A stretch of DNA of 35,883 bases from Alphaproteobacteria bacterium (GTDB taxonomy: Bacteria > Pseudomonadota > Alphaproteobacteria > UBA6615). The DNA is taken from positions 1-35,883 of the forward strand of contig JABJAG010000002.1 of NCBI GenBank assembly GCA_018666195.1, in the 5' to 3' direction. The notes under the pieces are model-generated. The model was given only the letters and a program-made list of their open reading frames with translations, ran no database searches and had not been told where the DNA came from. Positions 7,830 through 15,540 of the stretch are shown in pieces (position 1 is the stretch's first letter; every line of letters starts with the position of its first letter). The position numbers and the translations under genes are program-made.

Positions 7830-8705
7830 GTGATTTCAGAACTCGCCGCCATTCTCATTCCCATCTTCGTAACCGTGGCCATCGGCTATGGCTGGGAACG
7901 CAGTGGTGTCGATTTCCCGACCGAGTTTGTCACCCGCTCGACGGTCTATGTGCTGACCCCCTGTCTTGTCTTTGCCACGATGACTGGTCTGGACATTTCG
8001 CTCACTGCCTATGGTCAGGTGGCGCTCGCCACGGTCGTGATTCTGGTCAGCGTGGGTTTCCTCGGGATCGTTTTTCTGAAACTGAAACGCCTGCCGCTTC
8101 GCGCATTTCTGCCGCCTATTCTCGTTCCCAACAGTGGCAATCTTGGCCTGCCTCTGGGCCTCTTCGCATTCGGGGAGACGGGTCTGGCGCTCGCCATCGC
8201 CAGCTACACGATCTACGCACTGGTCCAGTACACGGTCGGGCAACTCATCGCCGCCGGACAGTTTTCCTACAAGATCGTCGTCCGCCAGCCGCTTATTTAC
8301 TCCGCCATCCTGTCGGTGGTGTTTCTGATGACAGCAACAACTCCTCCGGAATGGGCGCTCAACACCACAAAACTGATCGGCGGCGCAGCCATTCCCCTGA
8401 ACCTTCTCGCGCTTGGAGTGGCGCTGGCACGGCTCAAAGTCTCCAGCCTGCAGAACAGCATCTATGTTTCTGTACTGCGCCTCGGCCTGGGCCTGCTGGT
8501 TGCACTCGCGATCACCGAAGCCCTCGACCTCGATCCGGTCACACGTGGCGTCGTAATCCTGCAATCCGCTGGACCAGCCGCACTGTTTTCCTATCTCTGG
8601 GCCCAGCTCTACGGCAATAGCCCCGAACAGGTCGCGGGCGTGATCATGGTTTCAACCCTGATCTCGCTTGCTACTTTGCCGCTTTTGCTGCTGATCGTGC
8701 TGTAG
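7830..8705 (+). CDS. AEC (auxin efflux carrier) family permease
   Basis: 291-residue inner-membrane protein with about ten hydrophobic segments and the conserved AEC half-site motif PNSGNLGLPLG near residue 100. The family (with MdcF and YfdV) transports small carboxylates such as malonate or oxalate-related acids; direction and substrate are not fixed by sequence. The GTG start follows GGAAA by 6 nt. Placed back to back with the Gfo/Idh/MocA operon across a palindrome, it may move the substrate or product of that pathway, which would fit the absence of TRAP membrane subunits. Its stop is 13 nt from the converging chvG stop. Confidence 0.88.
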   Translation: MISELAAILIPIFVTVAIGYGWERSGVDFPTEFVTRSTVYVLTPCLVFATMTGLDISLTAYGQVALATVVILVSVGFLGIVFLKLKRLPLRAFLPPILVPNSGNLGLPLGLFAFGETGLALAIASYTIYALVQYTVGQLIAAGQFSYKIVVRQPLIYSAILSVVFLMTATTPPEWALNTTKLIGGAAIPLNLLALGVALARLKVSSLQNSIYVSVLRLGLGLLVALAITEALDLDPVTRGVVILQSAGPAALFSYLWAQLYGNSPEQVAGVIMVSTLISLATLPLLLLIVL

Positions 8706-8718
8706 GACAGAAACGAAT

Positions 8719-10473
8719 CTAGACGGCCGGAAAACGCGCCTGGAACCGTGCACCGGTGACCACGCCATTTCCGTCATGGAGGTTTTCTGCCCAGAGCTCG
8801 CCGCCCGCCGCTTCCACGATTTGCCGCGAAATCGACAGACCCAGACCTGAATTGGTGCCAAGCCGCACGGCCTTCCCATCCGGACCGGCAGTGGGTCGAT
8901 CCGTGTAGAAACGCTGAAAGATAGATTCCAGATTCACCTCTGGAATGCCCGGGCCCTCGTCATCAACCGTGACAATGATGACATCTCCGCCCCTACGGTT
9001 TGTCCGATTGGCCGTGATCACGATCTGACCATTCGCAGGACTGAAAGATTCCGCGTTGGTGATGATATTGCGAAAAACCTGTCCCAACCGGTCTTCAAAT
9101 GCACACACCGTCAGATCCGTGCCCGGCTCGACATCCAGAACGATGTTCACCGCTGACGTCGAAACATGGATATCCACCAATGCCCGCAATACATCGCGCA
9201 AATCCACATTCGATGGTGGATCACGGCTCAGCTCTGCATCGAGGCGTGACGCATCAGAAATATCGCTGATCAACCGATCCAGGCGTGCGACATCATCAAG
9301 GATGATGGTCATTAGCTTTTTTTGCTGGGCCGGATCCTCGACCCGCGCCACGGTTTCCACCGCACTGCGTAGAGATGTCAGAGGATTCTTGATCTCGTGA
9401 GATACATCGGCGGCAAAACGTTCGATGGCATCCATGCGTTGCCACAATGCCTCGGTCATCGCCCGCAGATCCCGCCCCAGATCTCCGATTTCATCACGTC
9501 GGCCGGCGAAATCCGGAATCGCGGTGTGCCGGCCAGACCCTGCACGAACGCGTTCGGCCGCCGCGGCAAGCCGTTTGAGAGGCCGCGCGATCGTCGCGGC
9601 GAGGTACACTGACAACAGGATGGTCACGGCAAGTGCGACCCCGAAGACCTGCAGAATATCGATGCGAATCGCCCGCATCGCCCGCTCAACCTCACCACTG
9701 CCATGGGACAACATTAACGCACCCACAACCTGGCGGTAGCGCTGTACAGGCACAGAAACCGAGATCACCATGCCACCGGATTCATGCCGCCGCACTTCTG
9801 CATCAGGACGCCCGGCAAGAGCCGTGATGGTCTCGCGGTAGTCACCAGCTCTCTGGGGCACCCGCTCCTGATAGATGGGCAGTTCACCCTGGCTGGGCAA
9901 CCAGTTGAGCAACGCGTCAAAGCGGCCCTGAACCCAATTCAGGGGCGCAAACCCACCTGGCGGCGGCAGTTGTCGCACCCGCACCCGGCCACGAGGGGTG
10001 ATCAGTGCTTGCGTGTCAGTGATGAGTACGCCGTTCTCCGAAAACAAACGCGCCCGGGTTTGTGTTGGCGCCGTCAGACGACGGAGCATCAAACTCGCCC
10101 GCACCGGGTCCACTTGCTGGCCAACACCCGGCGCGATCACAACCGCGCCGGCCCCCACGGCACCTGCGAACACCTCCCCCTGAACGCGCAGCGCCTCAAT
10201 CTCCGCATCGATCAGACTTTCCTGATACTGATCAAGAAAGAAAAAGCCCCCAACCGGAACGGCCAGGACAAGCAGGTTGATCGCGAGGATACGTCGGGTC
10301 AGAGAGCTGGATGGTCGGCGCCGCAGCAACCATGAAAACAAAGCGCGTGATGAAGATCGCCGTCGTCCCGAGGTATTCGCTTCAAGGTCGGAAGATGGTC
10401 TGCCGAGACGTGCGTCCTCATCCGCGCGCAGATCGCGGGATGCAAATTCAGTACGGCGGGCATCCATCGTCAT
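8719..10473 (-). CDS. chvG: ChvG-type sensor histidine kinase
   Basis: 584 residues. Order: basic cytoplasmic tail (1-60), TM1 (about 62-80), periplasmic sensor domain, TM2 (about 272-292), HAMP, DHp with the phospho-accepting H359 in AADVSHEIKNPLTSL, then an ATP-binding domain with N box NIITNAESFSP, G1 DEGPGIP and G2 TNSGLGLSIS. This layout with a stimulus-sensing periplasmic domain and upstream chvI matches ChvG/ExoS/BatS, which respond to acid or envelope stress in alphaproteobacteria. It starts 52 nt after chvI; a stem-loop lies in that gap. In many alphaproteobacteria chvG is followed by hprK and phosphotransferase genes; here the converging AEC permease follows instead. An ATG two codons downstream is an alternative start. 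Confidence 0.92.
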   Translation of the reverse strand: MTMDARRTEFASRDLRADEDARLGRPSSDLEANTSGRRRSSSRALFSWLLRRRPSSSLTRRILAINLLVLAVPVGGFFFLDQYQESLIDAEIEALRVQGEVFAGAVGAGAVVIAPGVGQQVDPVRASLMLRRLTAPTQTRARLFSENGVLITDTQALITPRGRVRVRQLPPPGGFAPLNWVQGRFDALLNWLPSQGELPIYQERVPQRAGDYRETITALAGRPDAEVRRHESGGMVISVSVPVQRYRQVVGALMLSHGSGEVERAMRAIRIDILQVFGVALAVTILLSVYLAATIARPLKRLAAAAERVRAGSGRHTAIPDFAGRRDEIGDLGRDLRAMTEALWQRMDAIERFAADVSHEIKNPLTSLRSAVETVARVEDPAQQKKLMTIILDDVARLDRLISDISDASRLDAELSRDPPSNVDLRDVLRALVDIHVSTSAVNIVLDVEPGTDLTVCAFEDRLGQVFRNIITNAESFSPANGQIVITANRTNRRGGDVIIVTVDDEGPGIPEVNLESIFQRFYTDRPTAGPDGKAVRLGTNSGLGLSISRQIVEAAGGELWAENLHDGNGVVTGARFQARFPAV

Positions 10474-10498
10474 CCCATCCCCCGGAGACGTCTCACAT

Positions 10499-10515
10499 TC
10501 CGGCGTAGTGCCGGA
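10499..10515 (-). promoter_or_regulatory. Stem-loop between chvI and chvG
   Basis: TCCGGC-GTAGT-GCCGGA forms a 6-bp GC-rich stem with a 5-nt loop in the 52-nt intercistronic gap. There is no T run; it may tune the chvI/chvG ratio by processing or partial attenuation, which is inference. Confidence 0.4.
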
Positions 10516-10525
10516 GGTGTCCTAC

Positions 10526-11224
10526 TCAACCTTCTTTATAACGATACCCGATACCGTACAGCGTCTCGATCTGGGTGAAACTTTCATCCGTGTCACGGAA
10601 CTTCTTGCGCAACCGCTTGATGTGGCTGTCGATGGTGCGGTCATCAACATAGATGTTCTCACCATAGGCGGCATCCATAAGTTGGTCCCGGCTTTTCACA
10701 TGGCCCGGGCGCTGGGCCAGGGCTTCGAGAATCAGGAACTCGGTCACTGTCAGGGTCACTTCCCCCTCACGCCATGTGCACATATGACGGATCGGATCGA
10801 GAACAAGATCCCCCCGCCGCACAATGGACTCGCTTTCTTCATCGGCCGTCATCTGCTCGGCTTCCGAACGACGCAGAATCGCACGAATACGCTCAATCAG
10901 CAGGCGCTGGGAGAAAGGCTTGGTGATGTAGTCATCCGCACCCATGCGCAATCCGAGGACTTCATCGATCTCATCATCCTTGGATGTGAGAAAGATCACG
11001 GGCATACGCGACGACTCGCGAAGTTTGCCCAGCAATTCCATGCCATCCATCCGCGGCATCTTGATATCCAGAACCGCCAGATCAACTGGGGTCTCCGACA
11101 ACCCACTCAAGGCCTCATCACCATCTGCATAGGAGCTGACGTGATACCCCTCGGCTTCGAGTGCCATCGTGACCGACGTCAGAATATTCCGGTCGTCATC
11201 GACCAATGCGATTGTCTGGGCCAT
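10526..11224 (-). CDS. chvI: ChvI-type response regulator (OmpR family)
   Basis: 232 residues. Receiver domain 1-120 with acidic pocket VDDDR, phospho-acceptor D53 in [13 protein letters not shown], conserved Thr/Ser region FLTSKDD and Lys in YITKPFS. A C-terminal OmpR/PhoB winged helix (about 135-230) includes [17 protein letters not shown]. It is cytoplasmic and partners with ChvG encoded directly downstream. The SD GGGGA is embedded in the small palindrome GGGGATCCCC just before the ATG, which could partly hide the ribosome site. The 229-bp upstream gap also contains GGGTCA-TT-TGACCC. In relatives this system controls envelope, exopolysaccharide and acid-response genes; targets here are not visible. 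Confidence 0.94.
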   Translation of the reverse strand: MAQTIALVDDDRNILTSVTMALEAEGYHVSSYADGDEALSGLSETPVDLAVLDIKMPRMDGMELLGKLRESSRMPVIFLTSKDDEIDEVLGLRMGADDYITKPFSQRLLIERIRAILRRSEAEQMTADEESESIVRRGDLVLDPIRHMCTWREGEVTLTVTEFLILEALAQRPGHVKSRDQLMDAAYGENIYVDDRTIDSHIKRLRKKFRDTDESFTQIETLYGIGYRYKEG

Positions 11225-11325
11225 TTGGGGATCCCCTTTGTGAATTGATACGCAACTTTCGGACGCCGAATGTCGCCTTCAATCAATTTCCACTTTTATT
11301 ATGGCGTATTTACGATCTGATTTGT

Positions 11326-11339
11326 GGGTCATTTGACCC
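11326..11339. promoter_or_regulatory. Palindrome GGGTCATTTGACCC in the chvI/SCO intergenic region
   Basis: Perfect 6-2-6 dyad in the gap between divergent chvI and the SCO gene. It is a candidate operator for either gene; the binding protein is unknown. Confidence 0.35.
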
Positions 11340-11453
11340 GGTTACAAGGGGGTTCGCGCGAACAGGCCATGTTCTTGCCACAAACGAAAACGTGACGGGT
11401 CTGCGACTGGTGGACGCATTGCGCCCCCGAGGAGCCTGGTTCTAAATCGAAAC

Positions 11454-12077
11454 ATGAACAGAAAACTGCATATCAGCGTTGTCGCACTGGTCGTCGTCAT
11501 CTTCGCTTTTGGCGCCTGGTTGAATCTGCGGCACGGCAAGCCACCCGAGAACGGCGCGGTTGGTGGCATGGTGGTCAACGCCAGCATTGGCGGCCCGTTC
11601 GAATTGACTGATCACACAGGTGCGCGTTTCACAGATGAAGATCTGGCAGGCGACTACGCACTGATCTATTTCGGTTACACCTTTTGTCCCGATGTTTGCC
11701 CGACCGAACTGGGTGAAATCGCCGTCGCTCTCGACCAGCTCGACAAGGATGCCGATCGCGTTAGGCCCGTGATGATTACGATCGACCCGGACCGGGACAC
11801 GGCCGAGGTCCTTTCCGAATACGTTCCGTTGTTTCACGAACGCCTTGTCGGACTCACTGGCACCGCAGAGGAAGTTCGCGAAGTTGCCACCAGCTACCGT
11901 GTGTTCTACCGGCGCTTCGAGGATCCGAACTACACCTACTATCTGATGGACCACACATCCTTCGTTTATCTCCTCGCGCCGAGTGGGGAGATTGCCGCCA
12001 TGTTTCGCTACGGAACCCCGCCCGAAGATATGGTGACAACCATCCGCCAACATATGCGCGGAAACGCACGCGGCTAG
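11454..12077 (+). CDS. SCO1/SenC family copper-binding thioredoxin-fold protein
   Basis: 207 residues with one N-terminal membrane anchor (about 7-25) and a periplasmic thioredoxin-like domain. The copper-binding cysteines are in FCPDVCP (C78, C82), and the third ligand His lies in YLMDHTSFVYLL. SCO proteins deliver copper to, or reduce, the CuA centre of cytochrome c oxidase. The PCu(A)C gene follows after 25 nt, the usual partner in CuA loading, so the two probably act together in oxidase assembly. No clear SD is close to the ATG; GAGGAG lies about 20 nt upstream. Function is well supported by motif and neighbour. Confidence 0.93.
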   Translation: MNRKLHISVVALVVVIFAFGAWLNLRHGKPPENGAVGGMVVNASIGGPFELTDHTGARFTDEDLAGDYALIYFGYTFCPDVCPTELGEIAVALDQLDKDADRVRPVMITIDPDRDTAEVLSEYVPLFHERLVGLTGTAEEVREVATSYRVFYRRFEDPNYTYYLMDHTSFVYLLAPSGEIAAMFRYGTPPEDMVTTIRQHMRGNARG

Positions 12078-12102
12078 TCCCCTGACACTGACAGGACCAA
12101 AA

Positions 12103-12624
12103 ATGCTCAAATCACTTTTCGCGGCAGCACTGCTCGTAACGACGATTCTTCCGGCAAACGGGCATGAGGAAAAATCGGAGAATTTCACGATCAGTCATCC
12201 GTGGTCGCGCGCAACCGCCCCAAGCCAGAAGGTCGGCGCTGTGTTCATGGAAATCAAAAACATCACAGGAAAAGAAGATCGTCTGATCGGCGCATCTTCA
12301 CCCGATGCAGAGTCCACCGAGATACACGGACATATCCGCGAAGGTGACATCATGCGCATGCGCCGGGTCGATGGTGGCATCGCGGTTCCGGCCAACGGTT
12401 CAGTCAAACTGGTCCCCGGCGGTTTCCACATTATGCTGATTGGGCTCAATGCGCCGTTGCTTGAGGAAACCACCATCCCGCTCACCCTGACCTTTGAGCA
12501 TGCCGGATCAGTTGAAATCGAAGCTGTGGTGGAATCTGCTGGTGCAAGCCGCAGTGGCGGCGCAACCAAAATGGAAAAGATGGACCATTCAAAAGGGCAC
12601 CAGATGCCTGGAAAATCCAAGTAG
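12103..12624 (+). CDS. PCu(A)C periplasmic copper chaperone with Met/His-rich tail
   Basis: 173 residues with a Sec signal (MLKSLFAAALLVTTILPANG). The PCuAC domain follows, with copper ligands in TEIHGH, the Met cluster IMRMRRV and the HxM of GGFHIMLIG, matching the H-M-x10-M-x21-HxM pattern of the family. A C-terminal extension rich in Met, His and Lys (KMEKMDHSKGHQMPG) may bind a second copper ion, as in PCuAC proteins with C-terminal His/Met tails. SD AGGA precedes the ATG. It is co-directional with the SCO gene upstream and the HugZ-like gene 44 nt downstream. Role: handing Cu(I) to the CuA site of cytochrome oxidase, likely with SCO. Confidence 0.92.
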   Translation: MLKSLFAAALLVTTILPANGHEEKSENFTISHPWSRATAPSQKVGAVFMEIKNITGKEDRLIGASSPDAESTEIHGHIREGDIMRMRRVDGGIAVPANGSVKLVPGGFHIMLIGLNAPLLEETTIPLTLTFEHAGSVEIEAVVESAGASRSGGATKMEKMDHSKGHQMPGKSK

Positions 12625-12668
12625 CCCGGTATCGTTTTGCGGGCAGGTTCGGTAGTCTCCGCGCCGTT

Positions 12669-13397
12669 ATGACCATAGATGATAGAAAAAGGCCGAGTGG
12701 CGTACTGGCACGTCGGCTCATCCGGACCAGCCGCACGGCGACCCTTGCGACCCTCGATCAGGAGACCGGGGGAATGCCCTATGGGAGCCTTGTTTTAACA
12801 GCCAGCGGATTGGATGCATCACCGCTGGTCCTGCTTTCAGATCTGGCCCGACACACACGCAATTTCAAAGAAGATGAGCGGGTCTCGCTGCTCTTTGCCA
12901 AGCATGGCGTCGAAGCGCTCAACGCGTCACGCGCGACGATCCTGGGTCGCATGGAGCCGTGCGGCGATGAAAGATTACGGGCGCGTTTTTTGCGGCGGCA
13001 TGAAACCGCGCGAAACCATATGGCGTTCAGCGATTTTCATCTCTACCGCCTGATCACAGAAAGCGTACATTTCATCGGGGGTTTCGGACGGATTGAAACC
13101 CTGAATTCGTCTGATGTCATGCTTGATGCTGCACCTCTGGATCACTTGCTCACCGCAGAAGAAGATATCGTCACGCATATGAATGCAGATCATTCGGATG
13201 CGATCCGAGCCTATGCCCAAAATCTGGCAGACCGGCCCGGCCTCGACTGGCGCATGACGGGTCTGGACGCTGAGGGCTGTGATCTCGCCCGCAATGACGC
13301 CGAAGCTCGCATCTGGTTTGAAGATATCGTCGATAGTGCGGAATCTGCTCGCGCCGCGCTCGTGGCTTTGGCGAAAGAAGCCCGCCGCGAAGGCTAA
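12669..13397 (+). CDS. HugZ-like haem-utilisation / pyridoxamine-phosphate-oxidase-fold protein with DUF2470 domain
   Basis: 242 residues. The N-terminal split-barrel (PNPOx-like) domain (about 10-150) starts ARRLIRTSRTATLATLD and includes GRIETL. The C-terminal DUF2470 domain (about 160-240) starts EEDIVTHMNADHSDAI, the typical MNxDH motif of HugZ proteins. HugZ family proteins bind and degrade haem to release iron, or act in haem handling; some relatives have lost activity. No SD is visible before the ATG. It follows the copper genes by 44 nt, and a Fur-type box and an interrupted gene follow it, so the locus mixes copper and haem/iron metabolism. Family assignment is strong; haem-degrading activity is inferred. 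Confidence 0.85.
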   Translation: MTIDDRKRPSGVLARRLIRTSRTATLATLDQETGGMPYGSLVLTASGLDASPLVLLSDLARHTRNFKEDERVSLLFAKHGVEALNASRATILGRMEPCGDERLRARFLRRHETARNHMAFSDFHLYRLITESVHFIGGFGRIETLNSSDVMLDAAPLDHLLTAEEDIVTHMNADHSDAIRAYAQNLADRPGLDWRMTGLDAEGCDLARNDAEARIWFEDIVDSAESARAALVALAKEARREG

Positions 13398-13453
13398 GCA
13401 TCCTCTTTTTGTTGGCTCCAAGAAATGAAGAACCAGTATCGCCCGTATTTTAG

Positions 13454-13481
13454 TTAAGAATGATTATCATTAGCATATACT
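13454..13481 (+). promoter_or_regulatory. Promoter with Fur-type box (AATGATTATCATT)
   Basis: AATGAT-T-ATCATT (13459-13471) is a perfect 13-bp palindrome of the Fur-box type. It sits between a candidate -35 TTAAGA (13454-13459) and -10 TATACT (13476-13481) spaced by 16 nt. It faces the interrupted gene that starts near 13532, so iron-dependent repression of that gene is the simplest reading. Confidence 0.65.
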
Positions 13482-13531
13482 GCGGTTTCATCACCCAACA
13501 TCGATGGACTGCACATGATAAACGCGACAGC

Positions 13532-14005
13532 GTGCCAGAACCGCACCTTAAATCCACAACCCTCTCCTATATTGAGCGCCTGATCCTGCACGCGTTAAGG
13601 CAATGGGTAACGGATCAGAAACGTTGGCCGGGAATTGTGCTGGAGTTCAACCGCGCCTGCGGTCCGCGCGCCGCCACACAAATTTGCGATGCGCTTCAAA
13701 CGACATTTCGAACCCTCGGCCTCCATGCGCGACGACACATCCGATTGCACCCACCTACTTGCTGCCGTATCAGCTAGGACGAACTGTGCCTGCTGAACAT
13801 CCACGCCACCCATCAGAGTCAATCGACACTGCACTGTCAGGCGTTGATCAACTGGATGGTTCCCCGGGGCGCCACCGCATTGTTGCTATCTGACATAGAT
13901 CAGGTCGCGCGCAGCTTGTTTGATGCGGGATATGTACTCGATGTGCGACGCACTTCAGTGAACATTGCAGCACCACTTGAACAACAGATACAGAGCGTTC
14001 ACTGA
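13532..14005 (+). pseudogene. Small Fur-box-controlled gene interrupted by an in-frame TAG
   Basis: The ORF track shows two unrelated pieces here, but a single frame runs from a GTG at 13532 to TGA at 14003-14005 with only one stop, TAG at 13775-13777. Read through, it encodes about 157 residues: a helical start SYIERLILHALRQW, a central PPTCCRIS segment at the stop, then DELCLLNIHATHQSQS and a helical end (SDIDQVARSLFDAG). The sequence after the stop stays protein-like in the same frame, which favours a point nonsense change such as CAG to TAG over a frameshift. The upstream ATG at 13460 lies inside the Fur box and is unlikely to be used. I recall similar small proteins with a Cys pair next to iron genes in alphaproteobacteria but cannot name the family. 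Confidence 0.6.
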
Positions 14006-14070
14006 TAGGCCCCTGAACGACGTGGCAGCCACATTGGTTTCCACAAACGACAGGATTGTGGAGTGGCCAA

Positions 14071-14850
14071 ATGCCTTATGCGTCCAATGGCGGAGTCGAT
14101 ATCTGGTACGAGAAGCATGGCGAGGGTCCCGCGATCGTGTTTCTGCATGGACGCGCTGGCAATGGCGCCAGTTGGTGGCGTCAGGTGGCTGCGTTTTCCC
14201 AAACCCACACGGTGATCACCTTTGACCAGCGCGGCTTTGGAAGATCCCCCTGCGATCGCGAAGCCTTCACTGCCGGTACGCTGGCCAGCGACGTCGCGGC
14301 CGTACTGGATGCGACCGACACACCGCGAGCCGCTTTGGTCTCGCAATCGATGGGCGGTATTTCTGCAATGCGGTTTGCGCGAGACTACCCCGAACGAATC
14401 TCAGGACTGCTGGTCAGCTCGTCCATGGCCGGGATTGTGCCAATGGACATCCGGCGTCGTCTGGCAGAACTCGAACGGGCCAATACCATATCCCTGCCCG
14501 ACCGCGCGTTTGCCCCGGGCTACAGTGGGCGTGAGCCGGCCTTATACGAGCTCTACAAGCAAATTCTTTCGTTCAATACGGTGTTCGATCCCGCCTGGCG
14601 TGCACGCATTGCCGGGCCGGAGCAAAGCTTCGGCCCCAATGACTTCGACAACTACACAGTTCCGACGGTGTTTATTGTCGGCGCGCACGATCAATTCTTC
14701 CCACCCGTATTTGTGCATGAGGTCGCGGCCTGGGTTCCCGGCGCGAAAGTGGTCGACATACCCGATGTCGGACATTCACCTTACTGGGAAAACCCCGAAG
14801 GTTTCGATCGTGTCGTCACGGACTGGCTCGACAGAAACGCAATTTGGTAA
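14071..14850 (+). CDS. Alpha/beta hydrolase
   Basis: 259 residues from the ATG at 14071, chosen over the TTG at 14056 because GGAG lies 7 nt upstream. Oxyanion-hole HG is in FLHGRAGNG, the nucleophile Ser in VSQSMGG (Ser replaces the first Gly of the usual GxSxG), the acid Asp in VGAHDQFF and the catalytic His in VGHSPYWE, so the triad is complete. Members include haloperoxidase-like esterases and dienelactone- or enol-lactone-type hydrolases; substrate is unknown. No signal peptide. It converges on the cold-shock gene. Confidence 0.9.
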   Translation: MPYASNGGVDIWYEKHGEGPAIVFLHGRAGNGASWWRQVAAFSQTHTVITFDQRGFGRSPCDREAFTAGTLASDVAAVLDATDTPRAALVSQSMGGISAMRFARDYPERISGLLVSSSMAGIVPMDIRRRLAELERANTISLPDRAFAPGYSGREPALYELYKQILSFNTVFDPAWRARIAGPEQSFGPNDFDNYTVPTVFIVGAHDQFFPPVFVHEVAAWVPGAKVVDIPDVGHSPYWENPEGFDRVVTDWLDRNAIW

Positions 14851-14871
14851 TGCCAGATAATATTGTGTGCG

Positions 14872-15366
14872 TCAGGCTTCGTCGATCAACTCAACTGTGA
14901 CAGCAAGCGGTCCCTTTTCACCGGCGCGGGTTGTCACGCGCACCCGTGATTCCGCATCCAACATTCGCAGTCCTGACTGAGCGACCACCCGACCGGATAC
15001 AAATACATCAGAGCTTTCATCATCAGGCGTGATGAAACCATAACCTTTGTTGGGATCGAAGAACTTGACAACGCCTTCAAGGGCTGGCGCATCGGGATCA
15101 CTTGCAACAGGCGTTTCAACCTCGCCACCCGTCACACTGTGAATCACCGAAACCATTGGACCGCGCGGTCCCTGCTCGATCTCACATTCGAGTTCGGCAC
15201 CATCCTGCAGATCCTTCTGGCCCGCTGCTTCGAGAACGGAGACATGAATAAATGCGTCGCCCACACCATTTGACGGCTGGACGAACCCATAGCCTTTGAT
15301 GGGGTTAAACCATTTGACAGTTGCGGATATCCGATCCCCGCCCCCGGATGACTCAATGTCACTCAT
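14872..15366 (-). CDS. Two-domain cold-shock protein (CspD-like, alphaproteobacterial)
   Basis: 164 residues from MSDIESSG, the start preferred over the ORF-track start because AGGA lies about 10 nt upstream and the extra N-terminus is not family-like. The first cold-shock domain has RNP1 KGYGFVQ and RNP2 DAFIHVS. The second, after an acidic/proline linker, has KGYGFIT but DVFVSGR in place of RNP2 VFVH, so the nucleic-acid-stacking His is lost in that copy. The protein probably binds single-stranded RNA/DNA as a chaperone or translation regulator. Tandem-CSD proteins are common in alphaproteobacteria. Confidence 0.9.
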   Translation of the reverse strand: MSDIESSGGGDRISATVKWFNPIKGYGFVQPSNGVGDAFIHVSVLEAAGQKDLQDGAELECEIEQGPRGPMVSVIHSVTGGEVETPVASDPDAPALEGVVKFFDPNKGYGFITPDDESSDVFVSGRVVAQSGLRMLDAESRVRVTTRAGEKGPLAVTVELIDEA

Positions 15367-15540
15367 CGCTGGCAAATCCTGAAACAATAAGCACAACAGT
15401 ACCAATCAGGGATAAAGCTCTACCTGAGCGTGGTCCCGAAACTGCGGTGCACGCTATGCTGCAAGACTAGCACGAGAAACCGGGATGAAAGCGAGTCGGA
15501 AATTGGTTGGAATACTGCAACGCAACAATCAGAGGCCTGA

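Noticed and set aside
7781-8620. 279-aa plus-strand ORF in another frame of the AEC gene
   Set aside because: The frame at 7830-8705 gives a clean ten-helix permease; this one is Arg/Ser/His-rich.
11227-11236. GGGGATCCCC palindrome over the chvI ribosome site
   Set aside because: Too short and loop-free to claim as an operator or riboregulator; noted in the chvI entry only.
10277-11248. 323-aa plus-strand ORF spanning chvI and part of chvG
   Set aside because: It covers two well-supported genes on the other strand and has no protein-like motifs.
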